Shown: positions 22,827-30,783 of the stretch, piece after piece | How the letters are laid out: each line of letters starts with the position of its first letter | How positions within the stretch are numbered: the stretch's first letter is position 1 | Origin: Oscillospiraceae bacterium | Lineage (GTDB): Bacteria; Bacillota; Clostridia; Oscillospirales; Oscillospiraceae | Reading direction: 5' to 3' | Length of the DNA stretch: 52,048 nt | NCBI GenBank assembly: GCA_902795045.1 | Contig: CADBJU010000016.1 | Span: 1-52,048 of the forward strand | Made by a program: the position numbers and the translations under genes | The notes under the pieces: generated by a model | Told to the model about the DNA's origin: nothing | Databases searched by the model: none | What the model saw: only the letters and a program-made list of their open reading frames with translations

Positions 22827-23738
22827 CTATATTCGGGCCGCGTTTTTGTCAAGTATTCTGCTTACGATCTGGATGAAGCCCTCGGCATAGCGCGGCAGCT
22901 TTTCGCCCTTGCGCCAGCAGGCGTAGAGATGGCGGCGGTTTTCGTAGTCCATGAGCGGGTAGAAGACCCCGCCGCGCCGGGCGTAATCGTCCACGAAGAT
23001 GTCCGAGCAGAGCATGCAGGCCCCCGCCTGGACCGCCACGCGCTTGGCGACCTCCAGCGAGTCCGTCTCCAGCAGAATCTGGGGCTTGATGCCCTCCGCG
23101 CGGAACAGGCTGTCCTGCACCACGCGCACGCTGTGGCCCGGCTTGAGGGAGACGAAGGCATCCTCCCGGATCATGCTCAGGCGGATAGGCGTGCCGGGCG
23201 GGAGCTGGTTTGCGATGGAGGCGTTTTTCCCCGCGAGCACGCCGATCACTTCCTTTTCAATTAAGGTAAAGGAAAGCGAGGGGCTGACCGACTCCACCGC
23301 CGCGAGGGCAAGGTCGATCTCCCCGGCCTCCAGCAGCTCCTCGAGCCTCGCGCTGCCCTCCTCCCGCAGGTCGACCGAGACCTTCGGGTACTGCATGGTA
23401 AACCAGGGCAGGGCCACCGGCAGGATCTGGATGGCGCGCTGGACGCTGATACCGAGGCGCAAAAGGCCGCTGTTTTCCTGGCGGATCTCCCGCAGCTCGT
23501 TTTCGAGCCTGTCGTTGACGGAGAGCATCACGTTCGCCGCCTCCAGGTATTTCTGCCCGGCATAGGTCAGGCGCAGGGGCGAGACCGTGCGGTCAAAGAG
23601 CGTGACGCCGTATTCGCTCTCCACCTGGCGGATCATCTGGCTCAATGAGGGCTGGCTGACATAGAGCTTTTTCGCCGCCTGGGTGACGCTGCCCTCCTGC
23701 GCCACGGTGCGGATATAGAGTGCCTGCTTGAGGTTCAT
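22827..23738 (-). CDS. LysR-type transcriptional regulator, divergent to citDEF
   Basis: The 303-residue protein starts MNLKQALYIRTVAQEGSVTQAAKKLYVSQPSLSQMIRQVESEYGVTLFDR, a canonical LysR winged helix. A type 2 periplasmic-binding-protein effector domain follows (LRLGISVQRAIQILPVALPWF ... LLETDSLEVAKRVAVQAGACML). The start at 23738 follows GGGAGG by 8 nt. Its divergence from the citrate lyase genes, and three dyads in the shared spacer (23798-23868), make it the likely regulator of citrate fermentation. Citrate as effector is an inference from position. Confidence 0.92.
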   Translation of the reverse strand: MNLKQALYIRTVAQEGSVTQAAKKLYVSQPSLSQMIRQVESEYGVTLFDRTVSPLRLTYAGQKYLEAANVMLSVNDRLENELREIRQENSGLLRLGISVQRAIQILPVALPWFTMQYPKVSVDLREEGSARLEELLEAGEIDLALAAVESVSPSLSFTLIEKEVIGVLAGKNASIANQLPPGTPIRLSMIREDAFVSLKPGHSVRVVQDSLFRAEGIKPQILLETDSLEVAKRVAVQAGACMLCSDIFVDDYARRGGVFYPLMDYENRRHLYACWRKGEKLPRYAEGFIQIVSRILDKNAARI

Positions 23739-23797
23739 AAGCTTTTCCTCCCGTCCGGGCGATTTTTCGCCGATCTTTGACCAATCTGTTAACAACC

Positions 23798-23868
23798 ATA
23801 ATATTTTCTTTATGAGTATATAATATTTTTCCTATGTTTGTCAACGGTTATAAAGTTTTTCTTATGAG
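23798..23868. promoter_or_regulatory. Three ATAA-N8-TTAT-like operator boxes between lysR and citD
   Basis: Three related 19-nt sites lie at 23798-23816 (ATAATATTTTCTTTATGAG), 23820-23838 (ATAATATTTTTCCTATGTT) and 23850-23868 (ATAAAGTTTTTCTTATGAG). The first and third have ATAA and TTAT half-sites 8 nt apart. LysR proteins bind such interrupted dyads. The B. subtilis citrate regulator CcpC recognises a similar ATAA/TTAT dyad. The AT-rich block also contains the lysR promoter region. Confidence 0.6.
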
Positions 23869-23967
23869 CCTGTGGTGAAAAAGGCATTTGCGCAGGAGGC
23901 GCAAGAATGGTAAAGTATTAACACGCGTTACCCGTTTCTACTACTCATTTGCGAGGAGGAATGTGAT

Positions 23968-24270
23968 ATGGAGATTCTGAAACCCGCCATGGCGGGGACC
24001 CTCGAATCCAGTGACGCCCAGGTCATGGTCGAACCGGGCGAAGACGGGATCGAGCTTTCTCTGGAAAGCAGCGTCATGAACCAGTACGGCCGCCAGATCA
24101 AGGCCACGGTTCTCGAGACGCTGGAGCGCCTGGGCGTTGAAAATGCCCGCGTCGCGGTCGTGGACAAGGGCGCGCTCGACTGCACGATCAAGGCCCGCGT
24201 GGAATGCGCGGTGTTCCGCAGCTGCGGCCAGTCCGCGGAAAATATCCCCTGGGGAGGTGCCGTAAGATGA
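23968..24270 (+). CDS. citD: Citrate lyase acyl carrier protein (gamma subunit)
   Basis: The 100-residue protein opens MEILKPAMAGTLESSD. Ser14 corresponds to the attachment site of the 2'-(5''-phosphoribosyl)-3'-dephospho-CoA prosthetic group. The rest (VMVEPG, GIELSLESSVMNQYGRQIKATVLETLERLGVENARVAVVDKGALDCTIKARVECAVFR) matches CitD throughout. It carries the acetyl and citryl thioesters between CitF and CitE. GCGAGGAGG precedes the ATG by 8 nt. The stop overlaps the citE start (ATGA). No citC, citX or citG, needed to make and acetylate the prosthetic group, is in this window. Confidence 0.95.
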   Translation: MEILKPAMAGTLESSDAQVMVEPGEDGIELSLESSVMNQYGRQIKATVLETLERLGVENARVAVVDKGALDCTIKARVECAVFRSCGQSAENIPWGGAVR

Positions 24271-25181
24271 TCCCTCGTCCCAGGCCCGAACGCTTCCGGC
24301 TTCGCCGCACCATGATGTTCATGAACGCGCAGAAGCCCGGCCTCATCAAGGACGCCTACATCTATGGCTGCGACAGCATCATGCTGGACCTGGAGGACGC
24401 GGTGGCTGAGAACCAGAAGGACGCCGCCCGCTTCTCCCTGTACCATGCGCTCAAGACCATCGACTACGGCGATACCGAGGTCATCGTCCGCATCAACGGC
24501 CTTGACACCCCGCACTGGCAGGAGGATATCCGCGTGTGCGTGGCAGGCGGTGCCGACGGTATCCGTATCGCCAAGTGCGAAAGCGCCCAGGACGTGCTGA
24601 CGGTCGAGAAGGCCGTCGAGAAAGCCGAAGAGGAATTCGGCGTGGAGAAGGGCCGCACCCTTCTGATGGCCGCCTTAGAGAGTCCCAAGGGCATCCTCAA
24701 TGCCTACGAGATCTGCTCGGCGTCCGAGCGTATGCTGGGCGTCGCCATCTCCGGCGGCGACTTCCGCAAGTGCATGCAGACCAAGCCCACCCCCGACGGC
24801 ATTGATATGGTCACCGCCCGCGGCATGATGCTCATTGCCGCCCGCGCGGCAGGCGTCCAGTGCTTCGACACCGTGTTCACCAACCTCGACGACCAGGAGG
24901 GCTTCGAGGCCGAGGTCCTGCAGAACAAGGCCATGGGCTTTGACGGCAAGAGCCTCATCAACCCCAAGCAGATCCGCTTCGTCCATCAGGTCTTCGCCCC
25001 CACGGAGAAGGAAATCATCCAGGCCGAGAAGATCGTCCGCGCCTATCGCGAGCAGAGCGCCATGGGCGTCGGCGTGTTCACCGTTGACGGCAAGATGATC
25101 GACATCGCCTTCATCCCCGGTGCTGAGAGGACCCTGAAACTTGCCCGCGCCTGCGGACTTTGGGAGGGAGATCTGGTATGA
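24267..25181 (+). CDS. citE: Citrate lyase beta subunit (citryl-ACP lyase)
   Basis: The 304-residue TIM barrel has RRTMMFMNAQKPGLIKDAYIYGCDSIMLDLEDAVAENQKDAAR, with the metal-binding LEDAV motif. VIVRINGLDTPHWQEDI and ALESPKGILNAYEICSASERMLGVAISGGDF follow, and then FDGKSLINPKQIRFVHQVF. It cleaves citryl-ACP to acetyl-ACP and oxaloacetate. Both ends overlap neighbours by 4 nt (ATGA), so CitD, CitE and CitF are made in coupled amounts, as expected for a complex of equal subunit numbers. Confidence 0.96.
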   Translation: MIPRPRPERFRLRRTMMFMNAQKPGLIKDAYIYGCDSIMLDLEDAVAENQKDAARFSLYHALKTIDYGDTEVIVRINGLDTPHWQEDIRVCVAGGADGIRIAKCESAQDVLTVEKAVEKAEEEFGVEKGRTLLMAALESPKGILNAYEICSASERMLGVAISGGDFRKCMQTKPTPDGIDMVTARGMMLIAARAAGVQCFDTVFTNLDDQEGFEAEVLQNKAMGFDGKSLINPKQIRFVHQVFAPTEKEIIQAEKIVRAYREQSAMGVGVFTVDGKMIDIAFIPGAERTLKLARACGLWEGDLV

Positions 25182-26740
25182 AAAACGCAGTAGGCAGAGA
25201 CATTCCCGATTTCCTGCTGGTTGACGGCAAGGAAGTCTACCAGGGAAAGAATTACATGGACGGCAAGTATCTCCAGAAGGCCGCCCCCAAGACCCGCCGC
25301 TATGAAAAGCCCCAGGAGAGCAAGATCGTAGAGAGCCTCGTCGACGCGCTCAAACAGTGCGGCGCCAAGAGCGGCATGACCTTCAGCTTCCACCACCACC
25401 TGCGCGACGGCGACTTTGTGGTCAATATGGTCATGAAGGCCGCCATCGAGGAGCTGGGACTCGAGGATCTGACCATCGCCGCCTCCTCCCTGGGTTCCGC
25501 CCACGACCCCATCGCCGATTACATCGAGCAGGGCAAGGTCGTCGGCATCCAGACCAGCGGCATCCGCGGCAGAATGGGTGAGGTCGTCTCCAAGGGCAAG
25601 CTCAAGACCCGCGCCATCATCCGCAGCCACGGCGGACGCCCCCGCGCCATCGAGGCCGGTGAGGTCCATATCGACATCGCCTTCATCGCCGCCCCCACGA
25701 GCGACTGTGTCGGCAACTGCCGCGGCATCGGCGGCAAGTCCAACTGCGGCTCCATGGGCTACGCCATGACCGACGCCAAGTACGCCGATCATGTGGTCGT
25801 CGTCACCGACTGCCTGGTGGACTTCCCGAACATGCCCGCCTCCGTTGAGGCCATCGACGTGGACGTCGTTGTCGTGGTCGACTCCATCGGCAACCCCAAG
25901 AAGATCGCCTCCGCCGCGGCCCGCATCTCCCAGAACCCCCGCGACCTTATGATGGCAGAGGACGTGGCAAAGGTCATCGCCTCCACGCCCTACTTCAAGG
26001 ACGGCTTCTCCTTCCAGACCGGCGTCGGCGGCCCGTCGCTCGCGGCCAACCTCTTCCTCGAGAAGTACATGGATGAGCGCAACATCAAGATGGGCTGGGC
26101 CATCGGCGGCATCTGCGGCCCCATGGTCGAGATGCTCAAGAAGGGCAAGGTCGGCAAGGTCATCGATGTGCAGGACTTCGACCTGGACGCCGTCAACTCC
26201 ATCAACCAGACCCCGAACCACTTTGAGATGTCGGCCTCCCAGTACGCAAACCCCGCCAACAAGGGGGCGTTTGTCAACAAGCTGGACTTCGTGGTCTTGG
26301 CAGCGCTTGAGATCGACACCGGCTTCAACGTCAACGTCCTCACCGGCTCCGACGGCATCCTCCGTGGTGCCCCCGGCGGACACCCCGACACCGCCGCCGG
26401 CTCCAAGTGCTGCATCATCGTCACCCCGCTCATCCGCGGCCGCATGGCAACGGTGTGTGAGCATGTCGTGACCGTCACCACCCCCGGCGACTGCGTGGAC
26501 GTGTTGGTCACCGACTACGGCATCGCGGTCAACCCCCTGCGCCCCGACCTCATTGAGTGCCTGGACAACGCGGGCATCAAGCATGTCCCCATCGAGGAGC
26601 TCAAGGAGAAGGCCTACAGCATGGTCGGCAGACCCGACGACCTGCAGTGGGAGGACGAGGTGGTCGCCGTGCTCGAGGCCCGCGACGGCACCATCCTCGA
26701 CGTCATCCGCAAAATCAAGCCCTACACGCTCGAAGACTGA
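25178..26740 (+). CDS. citF: Citrate lyase alpha subunit (citrate:acetyl-ACP transferase)
   Basis: The 520-residue protein belongs to the CoA-transferase superfamily. MTFSFHHHLRDGDFVVNMVM lies near residue 70, then IQTSGIRGRMGEVVSKGKLKTRAIIRSHGGRPRAIEAGEVHIDIAFIAAPTSD. VVVDSIGNPKKIASAAAR and SDGILRGAPGGHPDTAAGSKCCIIVTPLIRGRMATV complete the CitF pattern. It swaps acetate for citrate on the acyl carrier protein. The length is normal. GGGAGG precedes the ATG, which overlaps the citE stop. Confidence 0.96.
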   Translation: MKNAVGRDIPDFLLVDGKEVYQGKNYMDGKYLQKAAPKTRRYEKPQESKIVESLVDALKQCGAKSGMTFSFHHHLRDGDFVVNMVMKAAIEELGLEDLTIAASSLGSAHDPIADYIEQGKVVGIQTSGIRGRMGEVVSKGKLKTRAIIRSHGGRPRAIEAGEVHIDIAFIAAPTSDCVGNCRGIGGKSNCGSMGYAMTDAKYADHVVVVTDCLVDFPNMPASVEAIDVDVVVVVDSIGNPKKIASAAARISQNPRDLMMAEDVAKVIASTPYFKDGFSFQTGVGGPSLAANLFLEKYMDERNIKMGWAIGGICGPMVEMLKKGKVGKVIDVQDFDLDAVNSINQTPNHFEMSASQYANPANKGAFVNKLDFVVLAALEIDTGFNVNVLTGSDGILRGAPGGHPDTAAGSKCCIIVTPLIRGRMATVCEHVVTVTTPGDCVDVLVTDYGIAVNPLRPDLIECLDNAGIKHVPIEELKEKAYSMVGRPDDLQWEDEVVAVLEARDGTILDVIRKIKPYTLED

Positions 26741-26772
26741 GCAGTACGTTTTCGGCCACAGAAATTCAAATC

Positions 26773-26910
26773 GTTTTTGACGGGGCTTTGCCTCGGCAAA
26801 AACACCCTGAGCCGAGCTAAGCGAGGCCTCGCGCCGACCAAACGCGGCGTGTCACGCGCCGCCGCGTGCGATAAGCGCGAGTCCTCAATTGCGAACCGCG
26901 TTCGCAATTG
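26773..26910. repeat. Composite hairpin repeat, family 2, short copy
   Basis: It has the same block order as 12805-13089: a GTTTTTG...CAAAAAC hairpin, then AGCCGAGCTAAGCGAGGCCT, then the palindrome CAATTGCGAACCGCGTTCGC (26886-26910). It fills the citF to transporter gap and may form a transcript-internal hairpin there. Confidence 0.8.
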
Positions 26911-26934
26911 ATTAAAAGAAAAAGGGGATTTATT

Positions 26935-28341
26935 ATGAGTAACACCATCGTTGGCATTCTTGGTCTGCTGACCATCGTCGCCATCGTCGTCACGCTCTTC
27001 AAGAGCAAGACGCAGCCCGCCATCGCGTTTATCGTATGGCCCACCATCCTGGCCCTGATCCTCGTTATCGGCGGCCGCCACAGCTTTGACGACATCGCCG
27101 CCATGATCAAGTCCGGCTTCTCCAGCACCGGCCCGACCGCGGCTCTGTTCGTCTTCTCCGTTCTCTACTTCGGCTTCATGACCGACGCCGGCATGTTTGA
27201 CGTCATCATCGGCAAGCTCATGAAGCTCGTCGGCGACAACGTCATCGGCGTTGCGGTCGTCACCTGCATCATCGCCCTCGTCGGCCACCTCGACGGCGGC
27301 GGCGCTTCCACCTTCTGCATTGTGATCCCGGCCATGCTCCCCGTCTTCAAGCGCATGCACATGCGTCCCACCTCCCTGCTGCGCATCGCGGTCCTGGCAA
27401 TGGGCGTTCTGAACCTGATGCCCTGGGCCGGCCCCACCATGCGCGCGGCTTCCGTTCTCGGCACCGAGGCGGGCGCTCTGTGGAAGACCATCCTGCCCGT
27501 GCAGATCTTCGGTATCGTCCTGGCCCTGGCCCACGCTGTTTTCACCGGCTGGCAGGAGAAGAAGCGCGGCGCCGGTCTCCACGGCAAGCTTGCCGAGACC
27601 GAGGGTGTCATTGAGCTTGACGACACCGCCGCCTCCGCCTCCGCGGGCGACAGCGAGCTTGCCCGTCCGAAGCTCTTCATCTTCAACATCCTGCTCACCG
27701 TTGCCGTCATTGCGATGCTCATCTGGGACGTGTTCCCCAGCTACTACCCCTTCATGATCGGCTGCGCTGTGGCCCTGTTCGTCAACTACGGCTTCTCCGC
27801 CAAGATGCACAAGAAGATCATCAACCTCCATGCCGGTCCCGCCCTCATGATGTGCTCCACCCTGATGGGTGCCGCCGTCCTCATGGGCATCCTCACCTCC
27901 AGCATGGGCGCCGACGGCAAGGTCATCTCCGCCAAGGTCATGGAGCTGCCCGAGGACGCGCTGCCCTCCGTGGTCCGCTGCCTTGCGAACATGGTCGCCA
28001 GCTTCATGCCCGCCGCTCTCGGCAAGCAGCTGCCGCTGGTCATCGGCATTCTGTCCGTGCCTCTGGCTCTGGCCTTTGACACCGACTCCTACTTCTACGG
28101 CATGCTGCCCGTGGTCATCGGCATCGGTCAGGCCTTCGGCGTTGCGGCCCAGCCCATCGCCGTCGCTATGGTCATCTGCCGCAACTGTGCCACCTTCATC
28201 AGCCCCATGGTCCCCGCGACCCTGCTCGGCATCGGCCTTGCCGAAGTCGACATCAAGGATCATATCAAGGCGAGCTTCCTGTACGTCTGGGCCTTCTCCA
28301 TCATCTGCATGATCGTTGGCAAGGTCATCGGCATCATCTGA
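26935..28341 (+). CDS. CitMHS-type citrate transporter
   Basis: The 468-residue protein has about 11-12 hydrophobic helices with a hydrophilic central loop near residues 205-235 (EKKRGAGLHGKLAETEGVIELDD). VGHLDGGGASTFCIVIPAMLPVFKRM and LNLMPWAGPTMRAASVLGTEAG are characteristic of the CitMHS (citrate-Mg2+:H+/citrate:H+) family. It should bring citrate, perhaps metal-complexed, into the cell for the lyase encoded just upstream. The start at 26935 follows AAAGGGG. It lies 194 nt after citF with a family 2 repeat between, and a terminator follows. Confidence 0.9.
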   Translation: MSNTIVGILGLLTIVAIVVTLFKSKTQPAIAFIVWPTILALILVIGGRHSFDDIAAMIKSGFSSTGPTAALFVFSVLYFGFMTDAGMFDVIIGKLMKLVGDNVIGVAVVTCIIALVGHLDGGGASTFCIVIPAMLPVFKRMHMRPTSLLRIAVLAMGVLNLMPWAGPTMRAASVLGTEAGALWKTILPVQIFGIVLALAHAVFTGWQEKKRGAGLHGKLAETEGVIELDDTAASASAGDSELARPKLFIFNILLTVAVIAMLIWDVFPSYYPFMIGCAVALFVNYGFSAKMHKKIINLHAGPALMMCSTLMGAAVLMGILTSSMGADGKVISAKVMELPEDALPSVVRCLANMVASFMPAALGKQLPLVIGILSVPLALAFDTDSYFYGMLPVVIGIGQAFGVAAQPIAVAMVICRNCATFISPMVPATLLGIGLAEVDIKDHIKASFLYVWAFSIICMIVGKVIGII

Positions 28342-28348
28342 GTTTTGT

Positions 28349-28386
28349 TCCCTTCCCTCCTCCGGGAAACCGGGGGAGGGTCTTGC
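28349..28386 (+). terminator. Terminator-like hairpin after the citrate transporter
   Basis: CCCTCCCTCCTCCGG and CCGGGGGAGGG form a GC-rich stem with a GAAA loop, followed by TCTTG; the T-run is weak. Confidence 0.5.
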
Positions 28387-28505
28387 CATTCGTATGGCTC
28401 TGTTTTTTCTGCGGCAGCACGCCGCATGATCGAAATATCATCAATATTCCATAAAGAATCCCCCCTTTTGGGCAGAAAATAGTAAAGAATTGTCAAAGCT
28501 GTGCA

Positions 28506-28535
28506 TTGACAAATCAGGTGCTTTCGCATTAAGAT
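28506..28535 (+). promoter_or_regulatory. Candidate promoter of the oad operon
   Basis: TTGACA (28506-28511) and TAAGAT (28530-28535) are 18 nt apart, ending about 80 nt before the oadA start. Confidence 0.5.
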
Positions 28536-28616
28536 ATACGGTAAAGGCTCCTGCGTTTCGGCGCCGGATTTCTATAGAGCAAAACATTTTATATAGCGTA
28601 AACAGAGGAGGTACGT

Positions 28617-30002
28617 ATGAAGAAAATACAGTTTACCGAAACAGTCCTTCGCGACGCGAACCAGTCACTTGTCGCGACGAGGCTGGGCTTCGACCAGTTT
28701 GAGCCCATCCTCAAAACCATCGACCAGGCTGGCTTCTACTCCGTGGAATGCTGGGGCGGCGCCACGTTCGACGTGTGTCTCCGCTTCCTGAACGAGGATC
28801 CCTGGGAGCGCCTGCGCAAGATCCGCGCGGCCATGCCCAACACCAAGCTCCAGATGCTGCTTCGCGGCCAGAACATCCTGGGCTACAAGCACTACAGCGA
28901 CGACATCGTCCGCCGCTTCGTCCGCGCCGCTGTCCGCAACGGCATCGACATCATCCGCATTTTCGACGCTCTCAACGATGTCACCAACCTCAAGGTCGCC
29001 GTCGAGGAGACCGTCAAGTCCGGAGCCATGGCCTCCTGCGCCATCTCCTACACCACCTCCCCCGTGCACACTCTCCAGAAGTATGTCGAGATGGTCAAGG
29101 AGCTCAAGAAGATGGGCGCCGCCACCATCTGCATCAAGGACATGGCCGGCATCATGAGTCCGAAGGAGGCCTATGACCTCATCTCCGCCATCAAGGACGC
29201 CGTCGACCTGCCCGTCGTCGTACATACCCACTGCACCACCGGCCTTGCCTTCATGACCTACATGAAGTCCGTGGAAGCCGGCGCCGACGTGATCGACACC
29301 GCCATCTCCCCCTTCTCCGGCGGCACCTCCCAGCCCGCCACCGAGACCCTCGAGTATACCTTCCGTCAGATGGGCTACGAGACCGGCCTCGACACCGAAA
29401 AGCTCCACGAGATGGCCAACTTCTTCAAACCCATCCGTGCCGACTTCCTGGCCAAGGGTACGCTCAACCCCATCTCCATGGCCACCGACACCCAGTGCCT
29501 GACCTACCAGATCCCCGGCGGCATGCTCTCGAACCTTCTCTCTCAGCTCAAGAGCCTCAACGCCCTGGACAAGTTCGACGAGGCCCTGCTGGAGACCCCG
29601 CGCGTGCGAGCCGACATGGGCTATCCTCCCCTCGTCACCCCCACCTCCCAGCTCATCGGCACCCAGGCCGTGCAGAACGTCCTGGCGGGCGAGCGCTACA
29701 AGAACGTCGGCGCTGAGCTGAAGGCCTACTGCCGCGGCGAGTACGGCAAGACCCCCGCTCCCATCAACAAGGAAGTCCAGGCCAAGATCCTCGGCGACGA
29801 GAAGCCCCTCACCGGCCGCTACGCCGACACTCTGCCCAAGGACATTTTCGAGAAGGCCCAGGCCGAGCTCGGCGATACCGCCAGATGCGAGGAAGACGTC
29901 CTGAGCTACATCTCCTTCCCGCCGGTCGCCGAGAAGTTCTTTGCCGCCCGCAAGGAGCAGGAGGAGAAGAAGGTCAAGTACTCCATCGTTTCCGTTGACT
30001 GA
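28617..30002 (+). CDS. oadA: Oxaloacetate decarboxylase alpha subunit (carboxyltransferase)
   Basis: The 461-residue protein starts IQFTETVLRDANQSLVATRL (the RDANQS metal-site motif). IRIFDALNDVTNLKVAVEETVKSGA, TICIKDMAGIMSPKEAYDLI and VVHTHCTTGLAFMTYMKSVEAGADVIDTAISPFSGGTSQP follow, with the HxH metal ligands. It moves the carboxyl group of oxaloacetate to biotin. Unlike the classical ~595-residue enterobacterial OadA it ends without a biotinyl domain, and the biotin carrier is a separate gene (30363-30773). Citrate lyase upstream makes the substrate, which supports oxaloacetate over methylmalonyl-CoA or pyruvate. Confidence 0.92.
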   Translation: MKKIQFTETVLRDANQSLVATRLGFDQFEPILKTIDQAGFYSVECWGGATFDVCLRFLNEDPWERLRKIRAAMPNTKLQMLLRGQNILGYKHYSDDIVRRFVRAAVRNGIDIIRIFDALNDVTNLKVAVEETVKSGAMASCAISYTTSPVHTLQKYVEMVKELKKMGAATICIKDMAGIMSPKEAYDLISAIKDAVDLPVVVHTHCTTGLAFMTYMKSVEAGADVIDTAISPFSGGTSQPATETLEYTFRQMGYETGLDTEKLHEMANFFKPIRADFLAKGTLNPISMATDTQCLTYQIPGGMLSNLLSQLKSLNALDKFDEALLETPRVRADMGYPPLVTPTSQLIGTQAVQNVLAGERYKNVGAELKAYCRGEYGKTPAPINKEVQAKILGDEKPLTGRYADTLPKDIFEKAQAELGDTARCEEDVLSYISFPPVAEKFFAARKEQEEKKVKYSIVSVD

Positions 30003-30019
30003 GACTGGAGGAAATTACC

Positions 30020-30373
30020 GTGATTGATTTAGTTAACATTTCCGTCGGCAACGCGGCCGGTTATGCGCTGCTGGGCTACCTCGTGGTGTTCTTCGGTCTG
30101 GTGCTTCTGATGTGCGTCATCTTCATCATGGGCAAGATCATGCACAAGGAGAAGCCCGCCGCAGCCCCCGCCGCTGCCGCGCCTGCTGCCGCTCCCGCGA
30201 CACCGGCCCCGAAGGCCGAGCCCGCCCCCGGCTCCGCGGGCGACTTCAAGCTCTACAATACCGATCCGCGCGACGCCGCCATGGTCATGGCAATCGTTGC
30301 CGACACGCTCGGCAAGCCGCTCAATGAGCTGCGCTTTATTTCCATCAGGGAGGTCAAAGAAGATGAAGTATAA
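30020..30373 (+). CDS. oadG: Decarboxylase gamma/delta-type membrane subunit
   Basis: The 117-residue protein has one N-terminal membrane helix (AAGYALLGYLVVFFGLVLLMCVIFIMGKI, ~residues 10-38). An Ala-Pro linker and a C-terminal domain (NTDPRDAAMVMAIVADTLGKPLNELRFISIREV) follow. This is the layout of OadG/MmdD subunits that hold the complex together at the membrane. The GTG start at 30020 lies 8 nt after GGAGG. It overlaps the biotin carrier gene by 11 nt. Confidence 0.85.
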   Translation: MIDLVNISVGNAAGYALLGYLVVFFGLVLLMCVIFIMGKIMHKEKPAAAPAAAAPAAAPATPAPKAEPAPGSAGDFKLYNTDPRDAAMVMAIVADTLGKPLNELRFISIREVKEDEV

Positions 30374-30773
30374 GGTTACGCTGAACAAGCGCGTTTATGA
30401 GGTAGAGGTCGAGCAGGGCGAGGCCATGCTCATCGACGAATACGAGATCAAGGCGCCCGCCGCCCCTGCTCCCGCTGCGGCCCCCGCCGCTGCCGCCCCC
30501 GTGGCTGCCGCCGCCCCTGCCGCTGCTCCCGCAGCCGCCCCCGCCGCCGGTCTTGCCGCGGGCGAGGTCGTCAAGAGCCCCATGCCCGGCAACGTCCTGA
30601 AGATCAACGTCACCCCCGGCCAGAAGGTCAACGAGGGCGACGTGCTGCTGATCCTCGAAGCCATGAAGATGGAGAACGAGGTCGTCTCCACCAAGACCGG
30701 CACGGTCGCGCAGATCGTGGTGGAAAAGGGTGCGGTCGTAGAGACCGGTTCTCCGCTCGTCGTAGTCGCATAA
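30363..30773 (+). CDS. Biotin carboxyl carrier subunit of the decarboxylase
   Basis: The 136-residue protein has an N-terminal 30-residue segment, a 35-residue Ala-Pro linker and a biotinyl domain. The biotin motif EAMKMENEV has Lys102 as the attachment site. It carries carboxybiotin from OadA to OadB. The linker is an Ala-Pro low-complexity run, as in gcdC/mmdC proteins. Its start lies inside the oadG end; the next gene begins 11 nt after its stop. Confidence 0.92.
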   Translation: MKYKVTLNKRVYEVEVEQGEAMLIDEYEIKAPAAPAPAAAPAAAAPVAAAAPAAAPAAAPAAGLAAGEVVKSPMPGNVLKINVTPGQKVNEGDVLLILEAMKMENEVVSTKTGTVAQIVVEKGAVVETGSPLVVVA

Positions 30774-30783
30774 GGAGGCAGGT

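Noticed and set aside
25043-28389. Long minus-strand frames opposite citF and the citrate transporter
   Set aside because: Both are antisense to strongly conserved genes and are dominated by Gly, Asp, His and Val from reversed codons.
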